Assembly: GCF_900103005.1 (NCBI RefSeq)
Contig: NZ_FMWL01000018.1
Span: forward strand, 1-64,000
DNA length: 64,000 nucleotides
Reading direction: 5' to 3'
Source of the DNA: Acidaminobacter hydrogenoformans DSM 2784
GTDB lineage: Bacteria > Bacillota > Clostridia > Peptostreptococcales > Acidaminobacteraceae
This document shows, piece after piece, positions 16,838 to 26,024 of the stretch. The notes beneath the pieces are model-generated. The model worked only from the letters and a program-made list of their open reading frames with translations, was not told the origin of the DNA and did not search any database. A program made the position numbers and the translations under genes. Positions within the stretch are counted from its first letter, which is position 1. The number at the start of each line of letters is the position of its first letter.

Positions 16838-18298
16838 ATGAACCAGGACAACACAAACGTAAAGGAAAGAGAAGATAAAAACAGCACGTACTTTGAGACC
16901 TCCGGCAGTCTGACAGAACGCGCGATCCTTGTTGGTCTCGGGGACGACCGTGAGGAAATCGATATAGAATACTCCATGCACGAGCTGGAAGAGCTGGTGA
17001 TGGCAGCGGATGCTGAGGTCGTTGGCAGCACGGTTCAGAACAAGCGGATCATTGATGTGGCCACGTACATTGGCAGCGGAAAGGTCCAGGAGGTCAAGCA
17101 GCTCGCGGAGGCGAATGAGGCCAACGTCATTGTCTTTAATGATGAGCTCTCCGGCTCCCAGATCCGCAACCTTGAAGGCGAAATTGGGTTGAAGGTCATT
17201 GACCGCACAGCCCTCATTCTTGACATCTTCGCCAGGCGGGCCCAGTCCCGCACCAGCAAACTGCAGATTGAGCTGGCGCAGCTGGGGTACAGATTGCCAA
17301 GACTGACCGGGTATGGCAATGCTTTGTCCAGGACGGGCGGGGGCATTGGCACCAGGGGCCCAGGGGAGCAGAAGCTGGAGATCGACAAGCGGCGCATCCG
17401 GGAGCGGATCAGTGATATTCGCCATGAGCTCAAGGAAGAAACGAAGGTCAGGGAAACTCAGAAAGCCGGGCGGCAGCGGGGTGGAGAACCTCTGGTGGCG
17501 CTGGTTGGGTATACCAATGCAGGTAAGTCGAGTGTGATGAATAGGATGCTGGAGATGGTGGTTAAGGGACCATCGGCGGGGGGCAGTGAGAAAAGCGGGG
17601 GCAGTCAGGACGGCAGCCAGGACCAGGGGGACAGTGTGAAGCGGGTCTTCGAGAAGGACATGCTCTTCGCGACGCTGGACACGTACCACCGGCGGGTGGA
17701 GTTCGAGGACAACAAGGCCATGGTGCTGGTGGACACGGTGGGGTTCGTGTCAAAGCTGCCCCACAAGCTGGTGGAGGCGTTCAAGGCGACGCTGGAGGAG
17801 GTGCGGGACGCGGACCTGCTGCTGCACGTCGTGGACGTGACCAACGAAAACGTGCACAACCAGATCGCCATCACGGAGAAGGTCCTGCGGGAGCTTGATG
17901 CCTTTGGCAAGCCAACGCTGCTGCTGCTGAACAAGATCGATTTGCTGTCGACTGAAGACCACGACACGGTGATGGTGCCGAGGGCAGGGATGTTTGACGG
18001 CTATGAGGCGCTGAGGATCTCCGCACGGACCGGCGAGGGCTTTGATACGCTGTTCGAGACGCTGCGGGGCAAGGTCTTCCGGGGGCACGTGCGGGTGCAC
18101 ATGCTGATCCCATACTCGGAGGGCGCCGTGTACTCTTACCTCTGCGACCACCATCACGTGATGCAGACTGAGTACGTGGAGGCGGGCACGCTGATTGAGG
18201 TGGAGCTGGACTCAAAGGATTATCAGCGCTACAAGCGCTTTGAAGTGAGGCCGGACGGGTTACCTGCGCCCGGTTCAGGGGTGCGTGAGGATGAGTAG
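16838..18298 (+). CDS. hflX: GTPase HflX with an inserted segment
   Basis: 486 residues, longer than the usual 420-430. The N-terminal HflX domain (about 25-215) includes GGIGTRGPGE. The G domain has GYTNAGKSS (224-232), DTVGF (299-303) and NKID. HflX binds the 50S subunit and splits stalled ribosomes. Between the P-loop and switch I, residues about 241-268 form a Gly/Ser/Asp/Gln-rich insert absent from ordinary HflX. Its DNA holds an exact copy of the 10-mer (17578) and GGGGGACAG, so it probably came from repeat sequence. GGAGGT precedes the ATG. The stop overlaps the next gene. Confidence 0.92.
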   Translation: MNQDNTNVKEREDKNSTYFETSGSLTERAILVGLGDDREEIDIEYSMHELEELVMAADAEVVGSTVQNKRIIDVATYIGSGKVQEVKQLAEANEANVIVFNDELSGSQIRNLEGEIGLKVIDRTALILDIFARRAQSRTSKLQIELAQLGYRLPRLTGYGNALSRTGGGIGTRGPGEQKLEIDKRRIRERISDIRHELKEETKVRETQKAGRQRGGEPLVALVGYTNAGKSSVMNRMLEMVVKGPSAGGSEKSGGSQDGSQDQGDSVKRVFEKDMLFATLDTYHRRVEFEDNKAMVLVDTVGFVSKLPHKLVEAFKATLEEVRDADLLLHVVDVTNENVHNQIAITEKVLRELDAFGKPTLLLLNKIDLLSTEDHDTVMVPRAGMFDGYEALRISARTGEGFDTLFETLRGKVFRGHVRVHMLIPYSEGAVYSYLCDHHHVMQTEYVEAGTLIEVELDSKDYQRYKRFEVRPDGLPAPGSGVREDE

Positions 18299-18965
18299 TC
18301 AGCCCGGCACTGCCAAAATCATGAATTATAAAACCGTCTCCCGGGAAGCTTCCGCGGAGACGGTTATTGAGAAATCGCGTTTTCTTGGGCACGTGAAGCC
18401 GGTCAAGACGGAGGAGGAGGCGCAGGCTTTCATTGCCGGGATCCGAAAGCAGTACTGGGACGCGACCCACAACGTGCCGGTGTACGTCCTGGGGCCGGAG
18501 TACCACGCCCAGAAGTTCTCGGATGATGGCGAGCCCCAGGGGACAGCGGGGCTGCCTGTGCTCTCCATGCTCAAGAACGAAGGCATTACGGATGTAGTCG
18601 TGGTCGTGACGCGCTATTTTGGCGGGGTCAAGCTGGGTACCGGCGGCTTGGTGCGGGCTTATACCCACAGTGCCCAGGCAGGCCTGGAGGCGGCGGGGGT
18701 AATTGAGATGGTCGTGCACCGGGCGGTGGCCATGACCATTGATTATACGCTGCTGGGGAAGGTGCAGAATTATTTGGCGGGGCGGCCATCGGTTCGACTG
18801 GCGGATACGGTTTATACGGACCACGTGACCCTGGCGCTGCAGGTTTTGCCGGAGGAAGAGGACGAGGTTCAGGCGGCCATGGTGGAGCTCACGAGCGCCC
18901 AGATGGACTGGGTGCCCGGGGACCTTGAGGAAATCGCTGTGCCCAGTGCTTTGGGGCGGCGGTAG
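18291..18965 (+). CDS. YigZ/IMPACT family protein
   Basis: 224 residues. The signature block TRYFGGVKLGTGGLVRAY and the earlier KFSDDGEPQGTAG identify the UPF0029/IMPACT N-terminal domain; a C-terminal ferredoxin-like DUF1949 domain follows. The bacterial role is uncertain, with translation-related function suggested by eukaryotic IMPACT. The ATG at 18291 overlaps the hflX stop by eight bases, so the pair is translationally coupled, consistent with a shared ribosome-related role. Confidence 0.88.
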   Translation: MSSQPGTAKIMNYKTVSREASAETVIEKSRFLGHVKPVKTEEEAQAFIAGIRKQYWDATHNVPVYVLGPEYHAQKFSDDGEPQGTAGLPVLSMLKNEGITDVVVVVTRYFGGVKLGTGGLVRAYTHSAQAGLEAAGVIEMVVHRAVAMTIDYTLLGKVQNYLAGRPSVRLADTVYTDHVTLALQVLPEEEDEVQAAMVELTSAQMDWVPGDLEEIAVPSALGRR

Positions 18966-18994
18966 GGCTTGGCGGGGTGCTTGAAGGGGATGTT

Positions 18995-19046
18995 TGGTTG
19001 GGGACAGGGACAGACCAAACTTCTGGTCTGTCCCTGTCCCCAACCA
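18995..19046. repeat. Palindrome with 23-bp arms, GGGAC family
   Basis: Perfect arms at 18995-19017 and 19024-19046 carry TGGTTGGGGACAGGGACAG and its complement around a six-base loop. No T run follows. It separates the yigZ and CoA-binding genes. Confidence 0.9.
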
Positions 19047-19220
19047 GAGCTCGCTCGCCCCAGTTCGACTTGTTTTCACAGCAAAATTTCGGGTAATAAC
19101 AAAACAGCTGTATCATCGCCAAGCAGGGCGATCTCGAGCTTTTCTTTTGTAGTCCCTCTTATTCCATTCCAAACCATTATGAACACCATCACACTTAAAT
19201 CTCGAAAGGGAGTTGAGCTT

Positions 19221-19616
19221 ATGCAAGAACGCATCCGCCAAATGCTCGCGGAACAGACCTGGGCCGTCGTAGGCGCCACCCAGAACGAAGACAAATTTGG
19301 CTACAAAATCCTCATGCGCCTCAGATCCGGCGGCTACGAGACCTATGCCGTCAACCCTACGTATAAGGAAATTGAAGGCGCACCCTGCTACGAAAATCTG
19401 AAAGCCCTGCCCGTTGTCCCGGCATGCATCGACATGGTTGTTCCGCCAAAGCGCGCTTATCCGTTCATCGACGAAGCTGCGGACCTCGGCATCAAGTATA
19501 TCTGGTTCCAGCCCGGCACCTTCGACGACGACGTGATTCAGTATGCCGAGAAAAAAGGCCTCCTGCCGGTTTACCACCACTGCGTCCTTGTAGATCTCGG
19601 GAAAATTGGAAAATAA
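19221..19616 (+). CDS. CoA-binding (YccU-like) protein
   Basis: 131 residues with the compact Rossmann fold of the CoA_binding_2 family. Features are WAVVGATQNEDKFGY at the N-terminus, VNPTYKEIEG, VVPPKRAYPFIDEA and WFQPGTFDDD. Family members bind CoA, as seen in structures, but no reaction is known. I chose the ATG at 19221 because AAAGGGAG lies in front of it. It stands alone, ahead of a terminator that carries a copy of the 10-mer in its loop. Confidence 0.8.
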   Translation: MQERIRQMLAEQTWAVVGATQNEDKFGYKILMRLRSGGYETYAVNPTYKEIEGAPCYENLKALPVVPACIDMVVPPKRAYPFIDEAADLGIKYIWFQPGTFDDDVIQYAEKKGLLPVYHHCVLVDLGKIGK

Positions 19617-19726
19617 AAGTTTCCCTTAAGCATTCACACATTTCCGGGCCCTTCGTGAAACGTCACAAGCCTGCTATTTTGTAAATAAAAAACAGTCGAA
19701 ATTTCGACATTTTCATGATATGATTA

Positions 19727-19786
19727 GGCCTGCAGTGTGGTTGCCGATGGTCACAGCACCACCACCCACACCGCAGGCCCTTTTAT
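19727..19786 (+). terminator. Terminator with the 10-mer in its loop
   Basis: GGCCTGCAGTGTGG pairs with CCACACCGCAGGCC with one mismatch, then CTTTTATTTC. The loop contains TGCCGATGGTC at 19742. Confidence 0.75.
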
Positions 19787-19887
19787 TTCACAAATAAAAG
19801 CAGGTGCAGCCTTTATATAGAGAATCTACAAGCATTTGGGATGATCACGAAGCCACAACCCATTGATTCAAGTACGGAGGGAAAGCA

Positions 19888-20661
19888 ATGTCCATCATGA
19901 TCACAAGAATTGAAGACCACGAGACGCGCCTCAGGGAAATCGACCGCGTCGTCGAGTGGATTCGCGAAACTGTCAATAACGCACATCAAAACGGCGTCGT
20001 CGTGGGCCTTTCCGGGGGCATCGATTCCGCCGTCGTCGCCAACCTCGTCAAGCGCGCGTTTCCGGAGGAGGCCATAGGGGTCATCCTGCCGGTGAAAAGC
20101 TCGACGAAAGACTCCATTGATGCCCGCGCTGTCGCTGAAAAATGTGGACTCCACTGGATCGAAATGGATCTCAGCGTCTCTCATGAGCTGATTTTCGACG
20201 ATATCAAGGTCAAGCTCGACCGTGACCTCAACGGCAGAGCCCGCATCACGGATGCCAACCTCAGGGCGCGTCTCAGAATGAGTACACTCTACGGCGTAGC
20301 CAACAGCCTGGGCTACATGGTCGCAGGCACTGACAACGCGGCGGAGGTCCTCACTGGCTACTTCACGAAGTACGGGGATGGCGGCGTCGACTTCCTGCCT
20401 ATCGCGAACCTCACCAAGCGCGAGGTCTACGAATGGGCCAAGGTCCTTGGCGTGCCTCAGCAGATCATAGACCGCGCACCGAGTGCCGGCCTGTGGGAAG
20501 GCCAGACGGACGAAGCGGAGCTCGGCGTCAAGTATGATGAGATCGATGATTACCTCGAAGGTAAGGAAATCAGCGAGGCAGCAAAGACACGCATTGAGCA
20601 TCTTTACAACGTTACGGCACACAAGCGCACTATGCCGCCAAAACCACCGGTGGAAGCTTAA
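19888..20661 (+). CDS. nadE: NH3-dependent NAD synthetase
   Basis: 257 residues. The PP-loop VVGLSGGIDSAVVANL is near residue 40, and the later blocks TDNAAEVLTGYFTKYGDG and PSAGLWEGQTDE are typical NadE signatures. There is no N-terminal amidase domain, so ammonia rather than glutamine is the nitrogen donor. It carries out the last step of NAD synthesis in the cytoplasm. GGAGGG precedes the ATG. A repeat tract follows the gene. Confidence 0.93.
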   Translation: MSIMITRIEDHETRLREIDRVVEWIRETVNNAHQNGVVVGLSGGIDSAVVANLVKRAFPEEAIGVILPVKSSTKDSIDARAVAEKCGLHWIEMDLSVSHELIFDDIKVKLDRDLNGRARITDANLRARLRMSTLYGVANSLGYMVAGTDNAAEVLTGYFTKYGDGGVDFLPIANLTKREVYEWAKVLGVPQQIIDRAPSAGLWEGQTDEAELGVKYDEIDDYLEGKEISEAAKTRIEHLYNVTAHKRTMPPKPPVEA

Positions 20662-20728
20662 TTGCATATTGGTTATGACAAGGAAAGGGATCGGTGCTGT
20701 GTGCCGGTTCCTTTTTTGATGTGGGAAT

Positions 20729-20791
20729 GTTTGGTGGGGGACAGGGACTTGTGGTGGGGGACAGGGACGCGTGGTGGGGGACAGGGACTTA
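20729..20791 (+). repeat. Three tandem GGTGGGGGACAGGGAC units
   Basis: Three head-to-tail units of about 20 bases, closely similar to those at 7.4 kb and 14.1 kb. One 10-mer copy follows at 20811. Confidence 0.88.
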
Positions 20792-20859
20792 TCGGATCTT
20801 TTAAAGATTTTGCCGATGGTCATTTGTCCACACAGCGTACAGAACCCGCTTAATTTTGC

Positions 20860-21140
20860 TGGAAACGGAAGAGCTTAAAGGACCAGGTGGGAAAAGGTGC
20901 TGCGCACCTTTTCCTCTGCTTGAAACGCTGCCTCATATCAGAGAGCAAGCTCTCTGGTGTGAGGGTCCGCTGAGGGCTGAACATCCTACACCTCACGCTA
21001 ACAGACGTGCACCTCGCGGCTGGCGCCTATTGCTCCGCTAACGCTGCGCTTCGGTCTCGGGCTGCGCCCTATATAAACAAAAGCAGCATCGCACTTCAGA
21101 GAGCAAGCTCTCTTACGTACGCTACTGCTTTTGTTTATGC
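20860..21140. repeat. Structured non-coding element with nested hairpins
   Basis: This 280-base stretch has no credible gene. It holds GGAAAAGGTGC paired with GCACCTTTTCC (20890-20914), two copies of the palindrome AGAGAGCAAGCTCTCT (20940-20955 and 21098-21113), and a 14-bp stem ATAAACAAAAGCAG with CTGCTTTTGTTTAT (21073-21086, 21125-21138) that encloses the second copy. It could be a small mobile relic (MITE) or a structured RNA. No target-site duplication was recognised. Confidence 0.55.
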
Positions 21141-21152
21141 ACTTCTGTTAGC

Positions 21153-22463
21153 TTACCAGGACACCCTGTCCCCCACAGCAACGGTGTTTTCTATCTCACC
21201 CACAATTTGATCCCCTGCCGCTAAGCCGGATACTATTTCATAGTAGAGCTCGCCCTGCAGGCCCACTTCCACGGGGCGCATGGCCAGCTTGCCGTCTTCT
21301 ATGACCAGGACGTAGTTTGAGCCGTCTGGGCCATCTTCGTAGACGTAGTCGGTTTCTACAAGGATGACATCTTTCTTTTCATTCTGGATGAATTCCACAT
21401 CCACGTCCTGGCCCAGCATGAGGGTGGCTGGGGCGGCGCCGTCTGATATGTCCCTGTCCCCAACCGGAGAGTCCCCAACCGGAGAGCCCCCGGCCGCCGA
21501 AACGCCATCCACTGTAATTTCAACGCGGACGCGCTTTTGGACAATGCCCAGGTTGGACATGATTTCTGTGAGTTTGGGGTGGATTTTGGATAGGGTTCCG
21601 GTGGTGATGAAGGAACCATCGGCGTATAGGTCTGCTTTCATGCCGACAGATAAGCTCGGAACATCCTTGGCAACCACATCTGTCTCAATCAGGAGCTGGT
21701 CCACCGCGGAGATTTCCGCCAGGGGCATGCCTGGGGCCACGTAGGTGCCAAGGTCCACATAGCGCTCAGTCATGACGCCGGACTGGGCAGCAACCACCGT
21801 ACGGTTGCCATCCATGGCCTTCAGGCGGTTGAGCTCAGACTGGGCCGCGGTAATCCCGGCGCTGATAGAGCTCAGCAGGTTCCTACTGGTGCCTTTCTTC
21901 TGAAGGGCCAGCTGATTCTTGGCCGTGGTCAGGGCCGCCTCCGCATGGGAGACCGCCAGTGTCGCCCCGTCCAGCTCCGCCTGGCTGACGGCGCCTGCGT
22001 CGAAGAGGGCCTGGGTATCTGCCAGGGTCTTGACCGCCGTATCATAGTTCAACTGAGCACTGTCCACAGCGGTTTGGCTCATGGCCGTCAGCAAAGGATC
22101 ATTCTGCTCCGCCGCTCTTGCGTATTCCGCCCTGGCACCATTGACCTGGGCCTGGGCGGTCTGGATGCTGTAGTAGAGGTCCTCAGCGGAGAGCACGGCA
22201 ACGGTGTCGCCGGCATTGACGACGTTACCGACCTCAAAGGCCAGGTCGCTGACAAAGCCACCCTGTTTGGCGTAGATGACCGTGGAACTTTGGCTGGCCA
22301 CGGTTCCGGTGGACTCAACGACTTCTTTCAGGTCCCCTCGAGTGACTTCATAAGGCACCAGCTTCACCTGACTGCTGATGTAATTGTAATACGCCCCCGC
22401 GCCTACCAGGATAATTCCGACAGCCAGCAGCAGAAGATTGCGCAGTTTTATTTTCTTTTTCAA
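21153..22463 (-). CDS. HlyD/MacA-type periplasmic-adaptor-like protein
   Basis: About 436 residues. One N-terminal membrane span (LLLLAVGIILVGAGAYY) is followed by a biotinyl-lipoyl half, a long coiled coil (about 100-215), the second lipoyl half and a beta-barrel with AADGSF-like turns. It would link the FtsX-type permease encoded upstream to export outside the membrane. An insert with GGSPVGDSPVGDRD is encoded by tandem repeat DNA of the GGGACAG family (about 21450-21495). The TTG at 22463 is eight bases from GGAGG; an ATG five codons earlier has no ribosome site. Confidence 0.8.
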   Translation of the reverse strand: MKKKIKLRNLLLLAVGIILVGAGAYYNYISSQVKLVPYEVTRGDLKEVVESTGTVASQSSTVIYAKQGGFVSDLAFEVGNVVNAGDTVAVLSAEDLYYSIQTAQAQVNGARAEYARAAEQNDPLLTAMSQTAVDSAQLNYDTAVKTLADTQALFDAGAVSQAELDGATLAVSHAEAALTTAKNQLALQKKGTSRNLLSSISAGITAAQSELNRLKAMDGNRTVVAAQSGVMTERYVDLGTYVAPGMPLAEISAVDQLLIETDVVAKDVPSLSVGMKADLYADGSFITTGTLSKIHPKLTEIMSNLGIVQKRVRVEITVDGVSAAGGSPVGDSPVGDRDISDGAAPATLMLGQDVDVEFIQNEKKDVILVETDYVYEDGPDGSNYVLVIEDGKLAMRPVEVGLQGELYYEIVSGLAAGDQIVGEIENTVAVGDRVSW

Positions 22464-22488
22464 CTTTGACACCTCCATAGTGGGCGCA

Positions 22489-24885
22489 TCAGGAAACCTG
22501 ATTTTTCAGCGCGTCGACAAAATTGGCATGAATGATTTTCCGGTAGGACAAGGCAAGGGAAATAATGATGGAAACCAAAGTAATCAGCCCTGCGTAGACA
22601 AAATCTATAAACTGGGGCTTGGTGGCGAAGGAATAAAGGTCAGTGGTGAAATAGGATCCAATCCCTTCCAGGGCCCAGGAAGCCAGCGGAACCCCAAGCA
22701 GGATCCCCACAATGCTGATGACCCCAATCTCACGGACGATGACCGAAAAGACCTCGCCAATCCTCATGCCCAAAATCCGCATGGAGGCAATCTCTACGGT
22801 GCGTTCGTTGATCATCAGGACTACGGTGTTGTAGACAATGGCCACCCCTAAGAACATCCCAATGACCACAATCATACCTATGGAAATGTAGGTGATTTGC
22901 AGAAAGTCGAGGTAGGCATTGCGCAAATCCTGATTGGACATAAAGGACGAGACGCTGCGGGCATCCGTCAGCACGCCTTTAACGTCGCTGCCGCCTTGAA
23001 TAAAGACGCCGTTCACCGCGTCCGGTCCGAAGAAATCGCGCTGGAGGGTGCCTAAGGACATGTAGACGTTGGAGCCAAGATCCTGGCGTATGATCCCCGT
23101 CAGCTTGTAGACCTTGTCCTCCCGGTCGGGGAGGTAGGGCTTCATCATGAAGGTATCGCCAATCTCAAGGGCCAGGTTGTCCGCCAGTCCCCGGGTCATG
23201 AAGACGCTGTTGTGGCGGAAGACCATCGGCAGCATGGAATTGAGCTCGTAGAAGTGGTAGATCCGCGTATCCGGCGACAGCCCCACAACGGTGGTGGCCT
23301 TTTTCCTGTAGCCATTTACGACCTCAAAGGGATATTCCAGGCGGCCTTCCACGTAGTCAATCTCGTCGTAGTCGTTGAAGCTGCGGGTGAGGTCCCGGTC
23401 CGCCGCGAAGCCGGTGAGGCTGACGCTGTAGTCCATCCGCTGCATGACGCTGTACTGGAACTCGAACATGTCGAGGAATGCGCTGAGGAGGTAGATGGGG
23501 ATCATGATCATCATAAAGGTCAGGGCAATCCCCGTGGAGAGCGCCAGGATGCGCAGCTTGTGGCGCAGGAGGTTGCGGATGACCATTTTTTCCGTGAAGG
23601 AGACCCAGAAGTTCCAGAAACGCGTGTTTTCAAGGCCAATGTGCTTGCCGGACTGCGGTGCGTCAGGCCGCATGGCCGCTGCCGGATCGATCCGGATGAC
23701 GCCCCGGGCGCCCATGTAGCCCGCCGTAACGGAGAACACCAGTGCCAGCCCCAGGGACGCGAAGAGCATCCAGGCGTGGAATTTGAACACGAGAATGGGC
23801 ACGTTGAAGCTCTCGGTGGCGTACAGCGTCGTCACGTACACCGACATCAGCGACCCCAGGATTACCCCCAAAATGGCGCCGGTGATGCCTATGCTGACCG
23901 CGAAGAGGCTGTAATGGGTCATGATTTTCCGGTTGTTATAGCCCATAGCCTTTAACACGCCGATGGTCACCTTATCATTCCTCACGAAGCGTCCAATCAT
24001 CACGAACATAATGGCTGCTGCTATGCCAAGGAAAATCACCGGCACCACGGACATGGTCTGTCTATTGCCCCGGATTTCCTCCTGGACCATCCGGCTGCTG
24101 ACCTGGTCCTCCCTTAGGTAGACCCGCTGGGCCCCCAGGTGATCCAGTTTATTTTCCACGGCCTTTCGAACGAGCTCATGGTCCTGCTCGCTGTCGTAGC
24201 TGTCCTTGACCTTGAGCAGTACCTGATTGTAGAGGCCATTTGAGGCAATGGTTCTCATGGCAAAGGATTCCCGGACGTACAGAATGCCAAAGTTGCTGAA
24301 ATCCGGCAGCAGGGACTGGTCGCTCTGCATCAGGTAGATGTACTCTGAGCTTGAGACAATGCCCTTGACCTTTAAAGTATGGTCCTCGCCGGCATACTGT
24401 ATTTTGATTTCGTCGCCTACGGCAATGCCGCGGGCTCTCGCGAAGGATTCGATCAGGAAGACCTCGTCATCTGAGGCCAGTGTCTGGGCTTTGGTCTGAA
24501 AGTAGAGGCTGTGGATCATGCCGTTGGCTTTGTCGTCCGTTTCCTCGGGGATGGAGATGACTCTTAATGTGATCTTTTGGTTTTCGTCCTCCTTGAGGTC
24601 GGAGATGAAGCTCACGTCCCGCACGACGCGGCCCTGGGCCGACTTGACACCGTCCACAGTCAGCAGGCTGCTGACCTCAGAGGCGGAGATGGCCGGGATT
24701 TCCACATAGATGTCTGCGGCGTTGGTGAGGTCGAAGTACTCGTTGACCGCCACCTCCAGGTTGGTGATGGCGGAAAACATGGCGACGTAGAGCATGAGCC
24801 CCAGGGCGACCACCATGGCGATGGCGAGGTTCTGGCCCTTCGAGCTCAGGATCATGCGCAGGAGCCGGCGATTCAGGACACCCAT
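22489..24885 (-). CDS. MacB-like FtsX-family ABC permease
   Basis: 798 residues. An N-terminal membrane span (residues about 18-38) precedes a large extracytoplasmic domain, three FtsX-type spans near 285-400, a second extracellular domain and a final three-span FtsX block. This is the duplicated FtsX layout of lipoprotein or peptide export permeases. The ATG overlaps the stop codon of the ATPase gene (TAATG), which shows translational coupling. It would be energised by that ATPase and joined to the HlyD-like protein. Two exact 10-mer copies lie in it (23221 and 23959) in different reading contexts. Confidence 0.88.
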   Translation of the reverse strand: MGVLNRRLLRMILSSKGQNLAIAMVVALGLMLYVAMFSAITNLEVAVNEYFDLTNAADIYVEIPAISASEVSSLLTVDGVKSAQGRVVRDVSFISDLKEDENQKITLRVISIPEETDDKANGMIHSLYFQTKAQTLASDDEVFLIESFARARGIAVGDEIKIQYAGEDHTLKVKGIVSSSEYIYLMQSDQSLLPDFSNFGILYVRESFAMRTIASNGLYNQVLLKVKDSYDSEQDHELVRKAVENKLDHLGAQRVYLREDQVSSRMVQEEIRGNRQTMSVVPVIFLGIAAAIMFVMIGRFVRNDKVTIGVLKAMGYNNRKIMTHYSLFAVSIGITGAILGVILGSLMSVYVTTLYATESFNVPILVFKFHAWMLFASLGLALVFSVTAGYMGARGVIRIDPAAAMRPDAPQSGKHIGLENTRFWNFWVSFTEKMVIRNLLRHKLRILALSTGIALTFMMIMIPIYLLSAFLDMFEFQYSVMQRMDYSVSLTGFAADRDLTRSFNDYDEIDYVEGRLEYPFEVVNGYRKKATTVVGLSPDTRIYHFYELNSMLPMVFRHNSVFMTRGLADNLALEIGDTFMMKPYLPDREDKVYKLTGIIRQDLGSNVYMSLGTLQRDFFGPDAVNGVFIQGGSDVKGVLTDARSVSSFMSNQDLRNAYLDFLQITYISIGMIVVIGMFLGVAIVYNTVVLMINERTVEIASMRILGMRIGEVFSVIVREIGVISIVGILLGVPLASWALEGIGSYFTTDLYSFATKPQFIDFVYAGLITLVSIIISLALSYRKIIHANFVDALKNQVS

Positions 24886-25643
24886 TACCACGTCACCCTT
24901 TCAGGGTCCATAGGCGTTTCATTGAGGATGTTTTCGACGATTTCGCCGCTGCGCATCTTCAGCACCCGGTCGGCAATGATCGCAATGGACGCGTTATGTG
25001 TGATGATGATGACGGTCTTCTTATATTTGTCGTTGATTTTTTTCAGGAGCTTGAGGATCTGAATGCCGGTCTCGTAGTCCAGGGCGCCGGTGGGCTCGTC
25101 GCACAGGAGCAGGTCCGGGTTCTTGCAGACTGCCCTGGCAATGGCGACCCGCTGCTGCTCGCCGCCGCTCATCTGGGCCGGGAAGTGGTCCGCCCGGTCC
25201 GTTAGGCCAACGTCCTGCATGACCTCGTCTACGTCCAGGTGGTCGTCAATGATTTCCGTGGCCAGCTCCACATTTTCCCGGGCGGTGAGGTTGCTCAGCA
25301 GGTTGTAGAACTGGAAGACGAAGCCCACGACGTTGCGGCGGTACTCTGTGAGGGCTTTCTCAGAGAAATCCGTCAGGATGTTCCCCCTGTAGTGAACCGT
25401 CCCGGAAGTGGCCTGATCCATGCCCCCCAGGATGTTGAGCATGGTGGTTTTCCCGGAGCCGCTGGGACCCAGGATGACGACGAACTCGCCGGCGTTGACG
25501 TCGAAGGTGGCGCCCCGGAGGGCCTCGACGGTGACCTCGCCCATCAGGTAGTGCTTGGTCAGCTGGTCGATTTTCAGGATTTGTTCTGGTGCAGGTGGTG
25601 GTGCTTGATCTGGTGTATGGTTTGTTGCATGTGCGTCATCCAT
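24885..25643 (-). CDS. ABC transporter ATP-binding protein (LolD/MacB type)
   Basis: 252 residues. Walker A GPSGSGKT, signature [14 protein letters not shown] and Walker [13 protein letters not shown] are all present, and the spacing fits the LolD/MacB-type ATPases that drive FtsX permeases. A Pro/His-rich 30-residue head precedes the domain. The ATG at 25643 has AAGGGGG in front. Reading could run further upstream, but only through repeat DNA. It is the first gene of a three-gene export operon whose cargo is unknown. Confidence 0.92.
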   Translation of the reverse strand: MDDAHATNHTPDQAPPPAPEQILKIDQLTKHYLMGEVTVEALRGATFDVNAGEFVVILGPSGSGKTTMLNILGGMDQATSGTVHYRGNILTDFSEKALTEYRRNVVGFVFQFYNLLSNLTARENVELATEIIDDHLDVDEVMQDVGLTDRADHFPAQMSGGEQQRVAIARAVCKNPDLLLCDEPTGALDYETGIQILKLLKKINDKYKKTVIIITHNASIAIIADRVLKMRSGEIVENILNETPMDPERVTW

Positions 25644-25699
25644 AGGACGGGCCCCCTTACACTTGGATTTATACCTTAACATTGGGTTGCTAAACGTGT

Positions 25700-25826
25700 T
25701 TTGGTGCGGGACAGGGACTTGTGGTGCGGGACAGGGACTTGTGGTGGGGGACTGGGCCGAACCACGCGGGACAGGGACATATGGTGGGGGACTGGGCCAC
25801 ACCAAACTTCTGGGGACGGGGACCAT
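25700..25826. repeat. GGGACAGGGAC tract next to a 10-mer copy
   Basis: Four to five units, alternating GTGCGGGACAGGGACTT and GGTGGGGGACTGGGCC, fill the divergent gap between the ABC operon and yebC. They end directly at GACCATCGGC (25821). Further on, 25850-25912 is an imperfect tandem of TTTGTCTTAG-like units with no evident function. Confidence 0.85.
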
Positions 25827-26024
25827 CGGCGATTCACTGTCACTGCTTTTCTATGTATTTGTCTTAGTCTTAGGCTTTGCCTTTGTCTCTGCCTTTGTCT
25901 TTGACCTCTCCCCAAGCTCACCCATTCCCCCCGCCCTGAAATTTAGTGTTTCCCCCAGGTATAGACGCGCCCCGCCTTTTGGTGGTATAATATGGCGTTA
26001 AATTTAATGCCTGGAGGAAAGCAT

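Noticed and set aside
25644-25826. Upstream extension of the ABC ATPase frame through the repeat tract, giving PVPHH-like residues.
   Set aside because: The frame is open only because the repeat lacks stops. AAGGGGG and an ATG at 25643 give a proper start. The same applies to the extension of the sigma-54 activator at 33012-33104.
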